The notes beneath the pieces are model-generated. The model was not told the origin of the DNA, ran no database searches, and saw only the letters and a list, made by a program, of their open reading frames with translations. 64,000 bases of DNA, from contig DAOOQQ010000004.1 in the NCBI GenBank assembly GCA_035388825.1, positions 1-64,000 of the forward strand. The letters are read 5' to 3'. The position numbers were made by a program, and so were the translations under genes. Below, piece by piece: positions 9,701 to 16,661 of this stretch (its first letter is position 1; each line of letters opens with the position of its first letter). Origin of the DNA: MWAR01 sp035388825 (GTDB taxonomy: Bacteria; Muiribacteriota; Ozemobacteria; Ozemobacterales; Ozemobacteraceae).

Positions 9701-10049
9701 CCTTGAAGCCGGTGAGCAGCCGAAAATCCGGCCTGATCCCGACCAGGTGATACTGTTCCCGGAGCAAGCGGGCGCAGAAGGAGTGGAACGTCGAGATCCA
9801 GCACTCGTCGTAACTGTGGGGGTGGTATTCCATGACCCGCCCCCGGAGCTCGCGGGCCGCCTTTTCCGAGAAGGTGAGGGCGAGAATCTCTCGGAGCTTC
9901 GTGCCTTCGGCGAGCAGGCGGCCGATCAGCACGGCGATGGTCCGGGTCTTGCCGGTACCGGGGCCGGCGACGATCATCGTGGGCCCCTTGAACCCGCGGA
10001 TGATGGCCTTCTGTTCGTCGTTCAGTCTGTCGAAGTTTTCGGAGAGCAC
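6738..10049 (-). CDS. UvrD/RecB-family helicase-nuclease, first subunit of a tandem pair (AdnAB-like)
   Basis: An 1103-residue protein with a full set of SF1A motifs: Walker A GPGTGKT (29-35), LALTFSEKAA, VLVDEFQDTDPAQ, GDPLQSIYRFRGAD, VHQSKGLEFPVVF and LYVALTRAEE. The C-terminal nuclease carries GNAVHACL, KGRIDRW and WIIDYKTG (about residue 945), so the PD-(D/E)XK residues are intact. CPRRFFF and late cysteines (HCEFQPFC) could bind a 4Fe-4S cluster, though their spacing differs from the canonical CxxCx5C of its neighbour. The start is GTG at 10047-10049 with a weak GAAAGG upstream. It lies 13 bases after a small membrane-protein gene and is coupled to the second helicase-nuclease. Expected role: resection of DNA ends for recombination. 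Confidence 0.87.
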   Translation of the reverse strand: MLSENFDRLNDEQKAIIRGFKGPTMIVAGPGTGKTRTIAVLIGRLLAEGTKLREILALTFSEKAARELRGRVMEYHPHSYDECWISTFHSFCARLLREQYHLVGIRPDFRLLTGFKEALLMAGICGRLTPETFPVFGRVLTKRGFQLEVLTFISLLKSNLVTPDQLQQALAAHPPSPMVRQRIDELLHLYRRYEEERIRTGYLDFRDLISFSIQALRDPDTAARYRDRFRIVLVDEFQDTDPAQYLLLRLLKRPDEGRPPRIAVIGDPLQSIYRFRGADPGMMSSRSAFRREFKARLFPLGGNYRSAACILGLAGNLHWSREFAPKNTPSGGTPGGLVARSNRQGFVELLEARDELDEARMIARRIASLLTYGTHRCFTPGEIAILVRNNYQIDLLSEALRAMHIPFDIAGDMKFFRSEEVTALASLFQATAGPADAREQPLRRAFASPVFGLDPIWVQQYLAVLPPAASLEAALDAWLARPPDEPLPEGFPPPPPETAARLAAFRETLRLLRDGIELPLVTLFARLLLAVPHLLADPASPGARHVMRFRNMIDDFCDVREKQDGHPPVAADLMPSFDEWLTYYASTLEQEDEPAADATPAIPGVRLMTVHQSKGLEFPVVFVTGLCEDQFPVRLRENLLIGSTGLAAVQKAIDASKREIRFFNPYPADHADHLEEERRLLYVALTRAEEGLILTLPRRIGTDPALPAPFLAELGLHPVRDWHEQRILTIGELRTRLARLTSEERLPLEPGLQNLSDAVRETAGTDDGDGDFLKPRRFGIAPPCPAELPAGFRFSAQALRDFIDCPRRFFFRHVLRLRDERVERQPSLVFGNAVHACLQALHDPEGAFSSGRSPGFEELEALWAAHGVPLLTQLPVLQRKQYDGQALEILNRYREAVYVNGQIPAAGTIGVEAGFRFEFRGYPCKGRIDRWLADADGTVWIIDYKTGSAKSAASMLREAFPESGPPSEIQLPFYLLAARQLGHERVCAGTVYPKDDLYKKKYNGFQPGFLKSAMLGLGAGPDWAVQVTPYQFAAFGDTLEQLMARIVSERVFDCRPSPAASAMSCINRSPKKHCEFQPFCQERLDQLRLATPDTSQEDADDAD

Positions 10050-10062
10050 GGGGAGCGGCCTT

Positions 10063-10386
10063 TCAGGGGGTGCGGGGATAGACGAGATCGAACTGGGGTG
10101 AGCCGGTCACCGCCCAGAGAATGACGAAGTGGTGGATGGCATCCGAGAGGGCCAGAGCTCCGCCGAGAATCGCGAGGCGCCGCTTCCAGACGGCATCGCT
10201 TACGAATGCCGAAGCGAGCAGAATGAGCAGGCCGACGAGGCCGTGATGGATGCGGTATCCGAAGGTGAGCCGGCCGACACTCGCTGCCGTGTCGCGGGTC
10301 GCCTCGAGGCCGAAGCCGAACCGCAGGGCCACCGTCACGGCTTCGATCACCGCGGCGAGGAGAAGGGTCGATTTCCAGGGATTCAA
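10063..10386 (-). CDS. small three-helix membrane protein, function unknown
   Basis: A 107-residue hydrophobic protein with three likely membrane helices (about residues 7-27, 46-64 and 70-95). Paired histidines (YRIHHGL and DAIHHFV) and a short acidic/proline tail (FDLVYPRTP) are the only distinctive marks. The start is TTG at 10384-10386, whose last two bases overlap the TGA of the upstream VWA gene (TTGA), so translation is probably coupled. No function is recognised. Its place between a secreted VWA protein and two DNA-end-processing enzymes looks like operon position rather than proof of shared function. Confidence 0.68.
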   Translation of the reverse strand: MNPWKSTLLLAAVIEAVTVALRFGFGLEATRDTAASVGRLTFGYRIHHGLVGLLILLASAFVSDAVWKRRLAILGGALALSDAIHHFVILWAVTGSPQFDLVYPRTP

Positions 10387-12008
10387 TTGTCGCCGTCCGT
10401 GTCGGGAAGATCGGGCATATCGGGAAGATCCGCCCCGGCGTCCGTCGCCCCGTCACCGGCGGTCGGCACCTGATACTCGTGGCTCAGGCTCTTTTCCAGC
10501 CCTTCCAGCATCTGGTTCGTCCCGGCGGCATTCTCCTCGGCAGCCTGCTGATGATCCTCGTGCATCTGGCGTTTCGACTCGTTCAGTTCGTCGATGTTCC
10601 GGTTCACGCCGTCGATCTGGGCATCATGCCGTTGCTGGTTCTGGTCGTGCAGCTCGCGCATCTCGCGGTTGAGCTGATCGGTTCGTGCGTTCTGGTCGCG
10701 CCCGAACTCCTGCCGCCATTGCTGGTGAGCGTCATGAGAGGCTTTCAAAGAGGCGTTCATTTCCGCGATATGGGCTTTTTCCTGTTCCGATGCGCCGGGT
10801 GGGGCCTGGATCGGTTTGTACTCCTGCCACACGGGCATTGCCGCCGTCGCGATGTCGGTCCAGGTGGCGAGCTGGTTCCGGTCCACATGAGCGATATCCG
10901 GCGAAGTGCCCGTGTCGGGGGCTTCGACGCGGCCCAGCCGGACATCGTGGCGGATGGTTCTGGTGCCCATTCCCGTGGCTGCGGATGCGGTGTCCCCTTC
11001 CCGGATGGCGATTTCGGGCATGCCCCGGCCCGGCCTGTCCGATGCGCCGGGCTTGCGTTCCACCTTGACCGGATCGATGGGGGCGACGTAAGCGCCCGTA
11101 CCCTGGTCTTTGCGTCCGTTGTGCTCGCTGAGGATCGTGAGCTCGCGGCGCGAGCCGTCCCGCTCGGGGGATGGAGTTGTATAGCTTAATTTATATCTAC
11201 GCTCGAGCATCATCCGGGAGCTGATCTTCTGGAAGATGCCGGCGAGCTGTTCGGCCGACGGGGCACGCAGCAGGGCGCCTTTGGTCGAGCGGGCGAGCTG
11301 TTCGAGGAAGCTTTCGTCGATATTCGTCCCGAGGGCCACGCAGATGACGCGGATCCCGTTCTTGCCGGCGTGGGCGATCACCTCGTCTGCCTTTTTCGTC
11401 GAGAAGCCGGGTTTGCCCTGCGGACTCTCGTCGCGGCCGTCCGTGAGCAGCACGATGGTCTTGCGGTCGTCGGTACCGGCCGCCGAGCGCAGCTGTTCGC
11501 AGGCCTGATACAGCGCGTCGAACAGAGCGGTGCCGCCCCAGGGGCGCATTTTCGTGATCCCGCCGAGCAGGGGCTCCTGCTCGCGCGTGAACTCGGTCAC
11601 GAGATCTACGTCGCTCGCAAAGGTGATCAGGGAAATGCGCGCCGGCATGTTCATCCCTTTCACGAACGTTGCCGCCGACTCCTTCACCGTCGCGACCACA
11701 GGCTCCATGCTCGAGGAGCGGTCGAGGAGAAGGGCGATGAACGGCTCACGCCGGACGAGATCGACGGTGAAGCTCGTGATCGGCGTTTCCCGTTCACGCA
11801 GGGTGAAGGCATCATGAAGGAGTTCGGTGGCATCCGGGGTGAACACCCGCATCATCACGCGGATCTTCGGGTAATCGATGGGCGAAACGGTTTCGATCAC
11901 CGAGGAAAACCCGGGATCGGCTGCGTGGGCCGGCAGCCGGCCCGTCAGGGCGAGTGTGAGCAGGAGCAGGGCCATCGGCCATATATGACCGGGACGACGG
12001 GTGTGCAT
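10383..12008 (-). CDS. secreted VWA-domain protein with coiled-coil tail
   Basis: A 541-residue protein with a cleavable signal peptide (hydrophobic core about residues 12-23, cleavage near PAHAA). The von Willebrand A domain runs from about residue 90 to 260 and has a complete MIDAS DxSxS at D96-S98-S100 and a later VLLTDGRDE strand, so it should bind a divalent metal and a protein ligand. Residues about 420-520 are Gln-, Glu-, Asn- and His-rich with heptad character, a predicted coiled coil, and the C-terminus is very acidic (Asp-rich). GGAGGG lies 7 bases before the ATG. It is the first gene of the operon that continues with the small membrane protein and both helicase-nucleases. It is probably periplasmic or surface-exposed; the partner is unknown. 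Confidence 0.8.
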   Translation of the reverse strand: MHTRRPGHIWPMALLLLTLALTGRLPAHAADPGFSSVIETVSPIDYPKIRVMMRVFTPDATELLHDAFTLRERETPITSFTVDLVRREPFIALLLDRSSSMEPVVATVKESAATFVKGMNMPARISLITFASDVDLVTEFTREQEPLLGGITKMRPWGGTALFDALYQACEQLRSAAGTDDRKTIVLLTDGRDESPQGKPGFSTKKADEVIAHAGKNGIRVICVALGTNIDESFLEQLARSTKGALLRAPSAEQLAGIFQKISSRMMLERRYKLSYTTPSPERDGSRRELTILSEHNGRKDQGTGAYVAPIDPVKVERKPGASDRPGRGMPEIAIREGDTASAATGMGTRTIRHDVRLGRVEAPDTGTSPDIAHVDRNQLATWTDIATAAMPVWQEYKPIQAPPGASEQEKAHIAEMNASLKASHDAHQQWRQEFGRDQNARTDQLNREMRELHDQNQQRHDAQIDGVNRNIDELNESKRQMHEDHQQAAEENAAGTNQMLEGLEKSLSHEYQVPTAGDGATDAGADLPDMPDLPDTDGDN

Positions 12009-12144
12009 ACGGGTTCCCTCCCTCTTGACCGGGGTATTCTATCACAGGGGGAGCGGTGCTTGACTTGAAGCCGTCCGGTCGGGCACACTCTAGCACAAGC
12101 ACGGGCCAGTTCCCGGCATGATACTGCCGCATCAGGAGGCGAAC
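12009..12144. promoter_or_regulatory. divergent intergenic region between the VWA operon and the ferredoxin-AOR locus
   Basis: Promoters for both directions must lie here. On the minus strand a TAGAAT at 12036-12041 could be the -10 box of the VWA operon, without a convincing -35. On the plus strand a TTGACT at 12060-12065 resembles a -35 box but no good -10 follows at standard spacing. AGGAGG at 12134-12139 is the ferredoxin ribosome-binding site. No riboswitch fold was recognised. Confidence 0.35.
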
Positions 12145-12549
12145 ATGAAGTTCATCGGGGTCGACACGCACAAGTGCGTGGGAGCGAAGAGCTGCGAGAA
12201 GACCTGCGCCAGGACGTTTTTCAAGACCGAGGATGTGGCGTATTCGGCGATCCGTGTCACGCGCACGAAAGACGGGTGGGACATCAACGTCTGCAACCAG
12301 TGCGGCACATGCATCGGGATCTGCCCGGCGAAGGCGATTTCGCGGAACAAAGCCGGCACCGTCGTGATCGACAAGTCCCTGTGCGTCGGCTGCTTCATGT
12401 GCGTCGGCTTCTGTCCGACGCTGTCGATGCGTGTGGCGCCCGGTGGCCGCGAGCCGTTCAAATGCGTTTCCTGCGGCGCCTGCGCCAAGGCCTGCCGGAG
12501 CTGCGCCCTGACCCTGAGCGAGCGCGATCACGCGCAGCTGCCGTCCTGA
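12145..12549 (+). CDS. polyferredoxin, up to four 4Fe-4S clusters, partner of the adjacent AOR-type enzyme
   Basis: A 134-residue electron-transfer protein of the HycB/DmsB-like fold. Three canonical CxxCxxCxxxC motifs are visible (CNQCGTCIGIC, CVGCFMCVGFC, CVSCGACAKAC). A first, altered set (CVGAKSCEKTC, with CX5CX3C spacing) lies near the N-terminus, giving up to four cubane clusters. Start chosen at ATG 12145 because AGGAGG sits 5 bases upstream; an ATG 27 bases earlier has no such site. The gene is 16 bases upstream of the aldehyde oxidoreductase-family gene, so it most likely carries electrons to or from that enzyme. The disturbed first motif may lower cluster number or shift potential. 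Confidence 0.88.
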   Translation: MKFIGVDTHKCVGAKSCEKTCARTFFKTEDVAYSAIRVTRTKDGWDINVCNQCGTCIGICPAKAISRNKAGTVVIDKSLCVGCFMCVGFCPTLSMRVAPGGREPFKCVSCGACAKACRSCALTLSERDHAQLPS

Positions 12550-12565
12550 CGGAGCGAGGAGAGGA

Positions 12566-14770
12566 ATGAACAATATGATAGATTATACCAAGCGGACCTC
12601 GTATCTGGGCGATCTGGAAAAGCAGCGCGGTGCCCACCGGCTCGTTTTCGAGGGCCGCTTCACGCCGGGGCTGCCCGAACGGGGCTACAACAACCGCACG
12701 CTGTTCATCAATCTCTCGACGAAGACCATCACCGAAAAGCCGGTGACGGAACAGATGAAGGAGATCTTCATCGGCGGCCGCGGCTTCGGCCTCTGGTATC
12801 TCTGGAATGCCGTCACCCCGAAGACCCGCTGGAACGATCCCGAGAACGAGATCGTCATCAGTCCAGGGCCCCTCGGCGGCAACACGCAGTATCCGGGTTC
12901 GGGCAAGTCGCTCGTCGTCTCCCTGTCCCCGCTCACCGACATCCCGATCGACAGCAACGTCGGCGGGCATTTCGGCCCCCTGATGAAGTTCAGCGGCTTC
13001 GACGCCCTCGAGATCCAGGGAAAGGCGGATGCCGACGTCGTCATCTTCATCGACGGGCAGAAGGGGGTCATCCGGGTCGAGGAAGCCCCCCTCGAGAGCG
13101 CCGACAGCCATATTGCTGCGGATATATTCACGCACATGTATGCCGAGAGCGAGCTGGACCGGCGGAACATCTCGGTCATCGCTTCGGGCAAGGGCGCCGA
13201 TCATGCCCTGATGGGCTGTCTGAACTTCTCCTGGTATGACCACCGGCGCGGCGTCGCGCGTCTCAAGCAGGCCGGACGCGGCGGCATCGGAACCGTGTTC
13301 CGGAACAAGAAGGTGAAGGCCGTCGTCGTGCGCGGCCCTGCCGTCAAGGGCGACATGAACCGTCCCGCCGATCTCGACCGGGTGCGAAACACCGGCATCC
13401 GGCTGCATCGAGAGATCCACGACAACGATGACAAACAGTGCCACATGCGCACGCAGGGCACCGCCCACCTCGTCGAGGTGATGAGCGACTACGACCTGCT
13501 GCCGGTCTGCAACTTCCAGTATGGCTCGCACGACGACGTGAAGAATATCGCATCGTATAAATGGGGCGAGCGGTTCACCCAGGGGATTCCCGACGGCTGC
13601 TGGCATGGCTGCTCGATGGGCTGCTCGAAGGGCGCCGACGGCCATATCGTGAAGACGGGGCCCTACAAGGGCCACTCCGTCACCGTCGACGGTCCCGAAT
13701 ACGAGACGGCCGCCGGGCTCGGCTCGAACTGCGGCATTTTCGACCGTGACTGGATTCTCGAGGGCAACTTCTACTGCGACACCTACGGCATCGACACCAT
13801 CTCGTTCGGCACGAGCTGCAGCTTCGTGATGGAGTGCTGGCAGCGCGGCATCCTGAATGCCGAGCGCACCGGCGGCGTCGAACTGACGTGGGGCAACGGC
13901 GAGGCGCAGATGGAGCTGCTCCACCAGATGGCCCGCAACGAGGGGTTCGGGGCGATCGTCGGCCAGGGCGTCGCCCGCATGAAGAAGCTGTTCATCGAAA
14001 AGGGCTGGGGAGATCCGAAACTGATCGGGGATATCGGCATGGAGGCGAAGGGTCTCGAATACTCCCAGTATCTCTCGAAGGAATCCCTGGCGCAGCAGGG
14101 CGGGTATGCCCTGACCAACAAGGGGCCGCAGCACGACGAGGCCTGGCTGATCTTCATGGACATGGTGAACAACCAGCTTCCCACGTTCGAGGACAAGGCC
14201 GAAGCCCTGCATTACTTCCCGATGTTCCGCACCTGGTTCGGCCTGAACGGCCTGTGCAAACTGCCCTGGAACGACGTCGAGCCGGGCGACAACCGCAAGG
14301 TCAACAGCCCGATGGAGGCGGCGAAAGTGCCGGCCCACCTGCAGAACTACTGCGATCTCTTCTCCGGCATCACCGGCCGCGAGATGAACCGGGACGAGCT
14401 GGTCTTCATGTCCGAGCGGGTCTACAACTTCCAGCGCGTCTTCAACCTGCGCATGGGAAAGGGGCTGCGCAAGTTCGACCAGGCGCCCTACCGCTCGACC
14501 GGCCCCGTCACCCGCGAGGAGTATGAATCCCGCGCCGAGCGCTACGACAAGCAGCTCCGGGAGCAGATCGGGATCGATCCGGCCGGAAAATCCGTCGACG
14601 AAAAGATCGCTCTCCACCGGAAATGGCGCGAAGATCGCTATCAGAAACTCTGCGATGCCGTCTACAAGCGCCGCGGCTGGACAAAGGATGCCGTGCCGAC
14701 CCTCGAGACGCTGAAAAAACTCGGCATCGACTTCCCCGACGTCGTCGAGGTTGTCAAAAAATATCTTTGA
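12566..14770 (+). CDS. aldehyde ferredoxin oxidoreductase family protein (tungstopterin enzyme)
   Basis: A 734-residue member of the AOR family, which binds tungsto-bispterin and one 4Fe-4S cluster. It has the N-terminal AOR signature (GGRGFGLWYL, SPGPLGGNTQYPG, DSNVGGHFGPLMKFSGFD), the central GRGGIGTVFRNKKVKA block and a late LNGLCKLPW segment. Cluster ligands would be C345, C349, C353 and C564. The first three are spaced C-x3-C-x3-C, whereas archaeal AOR has C-x2-C-x3-C. It is longer than archaeal AOR (about 605 residues) and closer to the BamB/YdhV-like branch, so the substrate could be an aldehyde, a carboxylate or an aromatic acyl-CoA. A polyferredoxin precedes it. ThiF/ThiS-like genes downstream may help make the pterin cofactor. 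Confidence 0.9.
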   Translation: MNNMIDYTKRTSYLGDLEKQRGAHRLVFEGRFTPGLPERGYNNRTLFINLSTKTITEKPVTEQMKEIFIGGRGFGLWYLWNAVTPKTRWNDPENEIVISPGPLGGNTQYPGSGKSLVVSLSPLTDIPIDSNVGGHFGPLMKFSGFDALEIQGKADADVVIFIDGQKGVIRVEEAPLESADSHIAADIFTHMYAESELDRRNISVIASGKGADHALMGCLNFSWYDHRRGVARLKQAGRGGIGTVFRNKKVKAVVVRGPAVKGDMNRPADLDRVRNTGIRLHREIHDNDDKQCHMRTQGTAHLVEVMSDYDLLPVCNFQYGSHDDVKNIASYKWGERFTQGIPDGCWHGCSMGCSKGADGHIVKTGPYKGHSVTVDGPEYETAAGLGSNCGIFDRDWILEGNFYCDTYGIDTISFGTSCSFVMECWQRGILNAERTGGVELTWGNGEAQMELLHQMARNEGFGAIVGQGVARMKKLFIEKGWGDPKLIGDIGMEAKGLEYSQYLSKESLAQQGGYALTNKGPQHDEAWLIFMDMVNNQLPTFEDKAEALHYFPMFRTWFGLNGLCKLPWNDVEPGDNRKVNSPMEAAKVPAHLQNYCDLFSGITGREMNRDELVFMSERVYNFQRVFNLRMGKGLRKFDQAPYRSTGPVTREEYESRAERYDKQLREQIGIDPAGKSVDEKIALHRKWREDRYQKLCDAVYKRRGWTKDAVPTLETLKKLGIDFPDVVEVVKKYL

Positions 14771-14901
14771 CGATTGTTTGTCCTGGTCCCGTTTTCTTCG
14801 ACCCTTCGGGCCGGATGACGCCGTCTGCTCTGATCGGGTGTGCTTCTGGCACGATGTTCGAGGGGAACAGTCCGTGAGTCTCCGTATCGGGGAGGATATT
14901 C

Positions 14902-15324
14902 GTGCGAACGACGCAGGCGGATGTGGAGTTGTTGATGAAACGGCTGGTGGAGCCGGTGCGGAAGATGCTGCGGGAAAACGGGGGGTTTCTTCCGTTCGGG
15001 GCGTATCTCGACACGGCCCGCCGCGTGCGGAAGTTCCAGGCCGAAGCCGATGACGCGTGCGACCAGGATGAGCTGGCGGTTTTCTTCGAGGAGAAGATGC
15101 GGGGATATGCCGCCGCGAAGAAGGCGATCGCGACAGCCATCGTCCGCGACGTGCGCGCGGCGCCTCCCGGAAAACGCAAGGCGGAAGACTGCGCCGCGTT
15201 CGCGCTCGATCACGGGGACGGCTACTCGATCATCGTTTTTTTGCCGTACGTGATCGACGAGGCGGGAGAGGTGGTTTTCGGAGAACTGTTCGCGATCGAC
15301 GGCGACAACAAGATCTTTCCATGA
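14902..15324 (+). CDS. hypothetical protein in the AOR locus
   Basis: A 140-residue soluble protein with no recognised family. It is helical in the first 95 residues, with many charged residues (RRVRKFQAEADD), and then has a beta-rich end with YSIIVFLPYVID and a FGELFAIDGDNKIF tail. The start is GTG at 14902 with GGAGG 6 bases upstream. It lies 131 bases after the AOR-type gene, same strand, and before the inverted repeat pair and ThiF-like gene. There is no signal peptide and no cysteine-rich motif. Genomic position suggests, but does not show, a link to the oxidoreductase. Confidence 0.6.
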   Translation: MRTTQADVELLMKRLVEPVRKMLRENGGFLPFGAYLDTARRVRKFQAEADDACDQDELAVFFEEKMRGYAAAKKAIATAIVRDVRAAPPGKRKAEDCAAFALDHGDGYSIIVFLPYVIDEAGEVVFGELFAIDGDNKIFP

Positions 15325-15350
15325 GATATTTCCCTGAGGGCAATCGATCC

Positions 15351-15486
15351 GGGCGGGTTTAAAATCCGCCCCTATGGTGTGGGATGAGGTTTGGTTCGAA
15401 GGGGAGCCGCGCAAGAGGGGGCAGAATCACTAGGCGGTCGTGACACCTCGGGTGTGCTTCTGTAGGGGCGGGTTTATAACCCGCCC
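15351..15486. repeat. pair of inverted GGGCGGGTTT palindromes (MITE-like element)
   Basis: Two hairpins, 15351-15372 (GGGCGGGTTTAAAATCCGCC and two more bases) and 15463-15486 (TAGGGGCGGGTTTATAACCC and four more), are near-copies in opposite orientation and bound a spacer of about 90 bases with its own small hairpin (ACACCTCGGGTGT). Terminal inverted copies around a short non-coding body are what a small non-autonomous mobile element or REP-type pair looks like. Each hairpin could also act as a terminator. The element separates the 140-residue unknown gene from the ThiF-like gene. Confidence 0.6.
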
Positions 15487-15528
15487 GTCACGATGTGGAC
15501 GGGGTTGGGGGTGAAGAGACGGCAGAAC

Positions 15529-16374
15529 ATGAGATGCAGAATCAATGAGCGGGATGCACAGATCGAGCGCGGGACCAGCCTCGGGAACGTCGCCGCGGCG
15601 CACTGCCCGGGGGCGGATCTGTTCATCCTGAACGGGTGTCCGGTGACGCCGGAAACGATTCCCGCGGAAGGCGACGCGATCGTGTTCATCCGGCGCGGCG
15701 CGATGCCGGCGCCGGAGGAGTTGGATGCTCTCCTCGCGGCCCGCCACACCCCGGGCGTTCATGAAAAACTCAAAAAAGCCTCCGTCGGCATCGCCGGATG
15801 CGGCGGGCTGGGCTCGACCGTCGCCCTGGCCCTCGCCCGCGTCGGGATCGGTCGGCTCGTGCTGGCGGATCACGATGTGGTCGAACCGAGCAATCTGAAT
15901 AGGCAACAATATTATATCGATCAGATCGGCCTGCCGAAAGTCGAGGCGCTCCGGACGACGATCACCCGGGTGAACCCGACCGTTCAGGTCACGATCTGGG
16001 GAGAGCGGCTGGTGCCGCCGACGGTGGCTTCGCTCTTCGCCGGGGTCGACGTGCTGGTCGAGGCGCTCGACCGGGCTGACCAGAAGGCGATGCTGGTCGA
16101 GGCGGCGATGAAGGCGTTCCCCGCCAAGCCCCTCGTGCTGGGCTCGGGGATGGCGGGGTGGGGGGGGAACGATCGACTTCGCACCCGGATTTCCGGTACC
16201 ATGACGGTGTGCGGCGACGAGACGGCCGAGGCCGTTCCGGGGCGGGGCCTGATGGCTCCGCGCGTGGGCATCGTCGCGCACATGCAGGCCAATCGCGTCA
16301 TGGAGCTGCTTCTCGGTCCGGATGAGGGCTTCGGCCCAGAACTCGTAACAGGGAGATTCGACGAAACATGCTGA
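15529..16374 (+). CDS. thiF: ThiF-family sulfur-carrier adenylyltransferase with N-terminal ThiS-like domain
   Basis: A 281-residue E1-like enzyme expected to adenylate the C-terminal glycine of a ThiS/MoaD-type carrier. Residues 1-58 form a ubiquitin-like ThiS-like domain (MRCRINERDAQI, FILNGCP). The nucleotide-binding loop GCGGLGS is at 90-96, and a VEPSNLNRQQYY segment supplies the conserved Arg finger. This layout matches the family-2 ThiF proteins of anaerobes. The start at 15529 is preferred to an ATG 36 bases upstream because it begins the conserved domain, though the ribosome-binding site is weak. Its end overlaps the ThiS-like gene by 7 bases. Because it follows an AOR-type gene and no thiG or thiH is here, it may act as the MoeB of tungstopterin synthesis rather than in thiamine synthesis. 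Confidence 0.85.
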   Translation: MRCRINERDAQIERGTSLGNVAAAHCPGADLFILNGCPVTPETIPAEGDAIVFIRRGAMPAPEELDALLAARHTPGVHEKLKKASVGIAGCGGLGSTVALALARVGIGRLVLADHDVVEPSNLNRQQYYIDQIGLPKVEALRTTITRVNPTVQVTIWGERLVPPTVASLFAGVDVLVEALDRADQKAMLVEAAMKAFPAKPLVLGSGMAGWGGNDRLRTRISGTMTVCGDETAEAVPGRGLMAPRVGIVAHMQANRVMELLLGPDEGFGPELVTGRFDETC

Positions 16375-16565
16375 AAGTCAACGGCGAGCCGCTGAAATAC
16401 CAGGAAAACATGACCGTTTCCGACGTCATCCGGGTGAAGAAGTTCTCGTTTCCCCTTCTGATCGTGAAGATCGATGGCGTCTACATTCCGCGCGAAAGCT
16501 ATGACGTCACCCCCGTTCCGGACGGCGCCACCCTCGACATCATCCATCTCATCAGCGGCGGCTGA
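16368..16565 (+). CDS. thiS: ThiS/MoaD-like sulfur carrier protein
   Basis: A 65-residue beta-grasp protein ending in the required diglycine (HLISGG), which would be adenylated and thiocarboxylated by the ThiF-like enzyme encoded just before it. The IPRESYDVTPVPDGATLDII block resembles ThiS. The ATG overlaps the ThiF stop by 7 bases, so synthesis is coupled. The carrier could donate sulfur to the thiazole of thiamine or, given the neighbouring AOR-type gene, to molybdopterin-type dithiolene. Sequence alone does not decide, and the gene symbol reflects resemblance only. Confidence 0.85.
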   Translation: MLKVNGEPLKYQENMTVSDVIRVKKFSFPLLIVKIDGVYIPRESYDVTPVPDGATLDIIHLISGG

Positions 16566-16617
16566 CCCGACCCTGTCGCCATGTGGTCCATCGGCTCCTG
16601 AGCGCGTGAGCGGCAAG

Positions 16618-16654
16618 CCCGCCCCCTTCTGCAGGATGTGCCGAAGGGGGCGGG
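16618..16654. terminator. bidirectional terminator-like hairpin between convergent genes
   Basis: A 12-base perfect stem (CCCGCCCCCTTC at 16618-16629 with GAAGGGGGCGGG at 16643-16654) with a 13-base loop lies between the ends of the ThiS-like gene and the TonB receptor gene. Neither side has a T-run, so termination may need Rho. Confidence 0.6.
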
Positions 16655-16661
16655 ATGATCG

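Noticed and set aside
3632..10049. Interpretation of the pair as classical AddAB
   Set aside because: AddB has a degenerate motor without helicase motifs; here both proteins keep full Walker A, Walker B and motif VI sequences.
12458..14617. A 719-codon open frame on the minus strand across the AOR-type gene
   Set aside because: The plus strand carries an AOR-family enzyme with cluster ligands and good ribosome-binding site; the antisense frame has no recognisable domain.
15385..15420. A GGTTCGAA stretch resembling a tRNA T-arm
   Set aside because: No acceptor, D or anticodon stems can be formed around it; it lies inside the repeat-bounded spacer.
15529..16565. A thiamine biosynthesis operon under a TPP riboswitch
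   Set aside because: No thiG, thiH or thiC is present and the upstream region lacks TPP aptamer motifs; it holds the inverted repeats instead.
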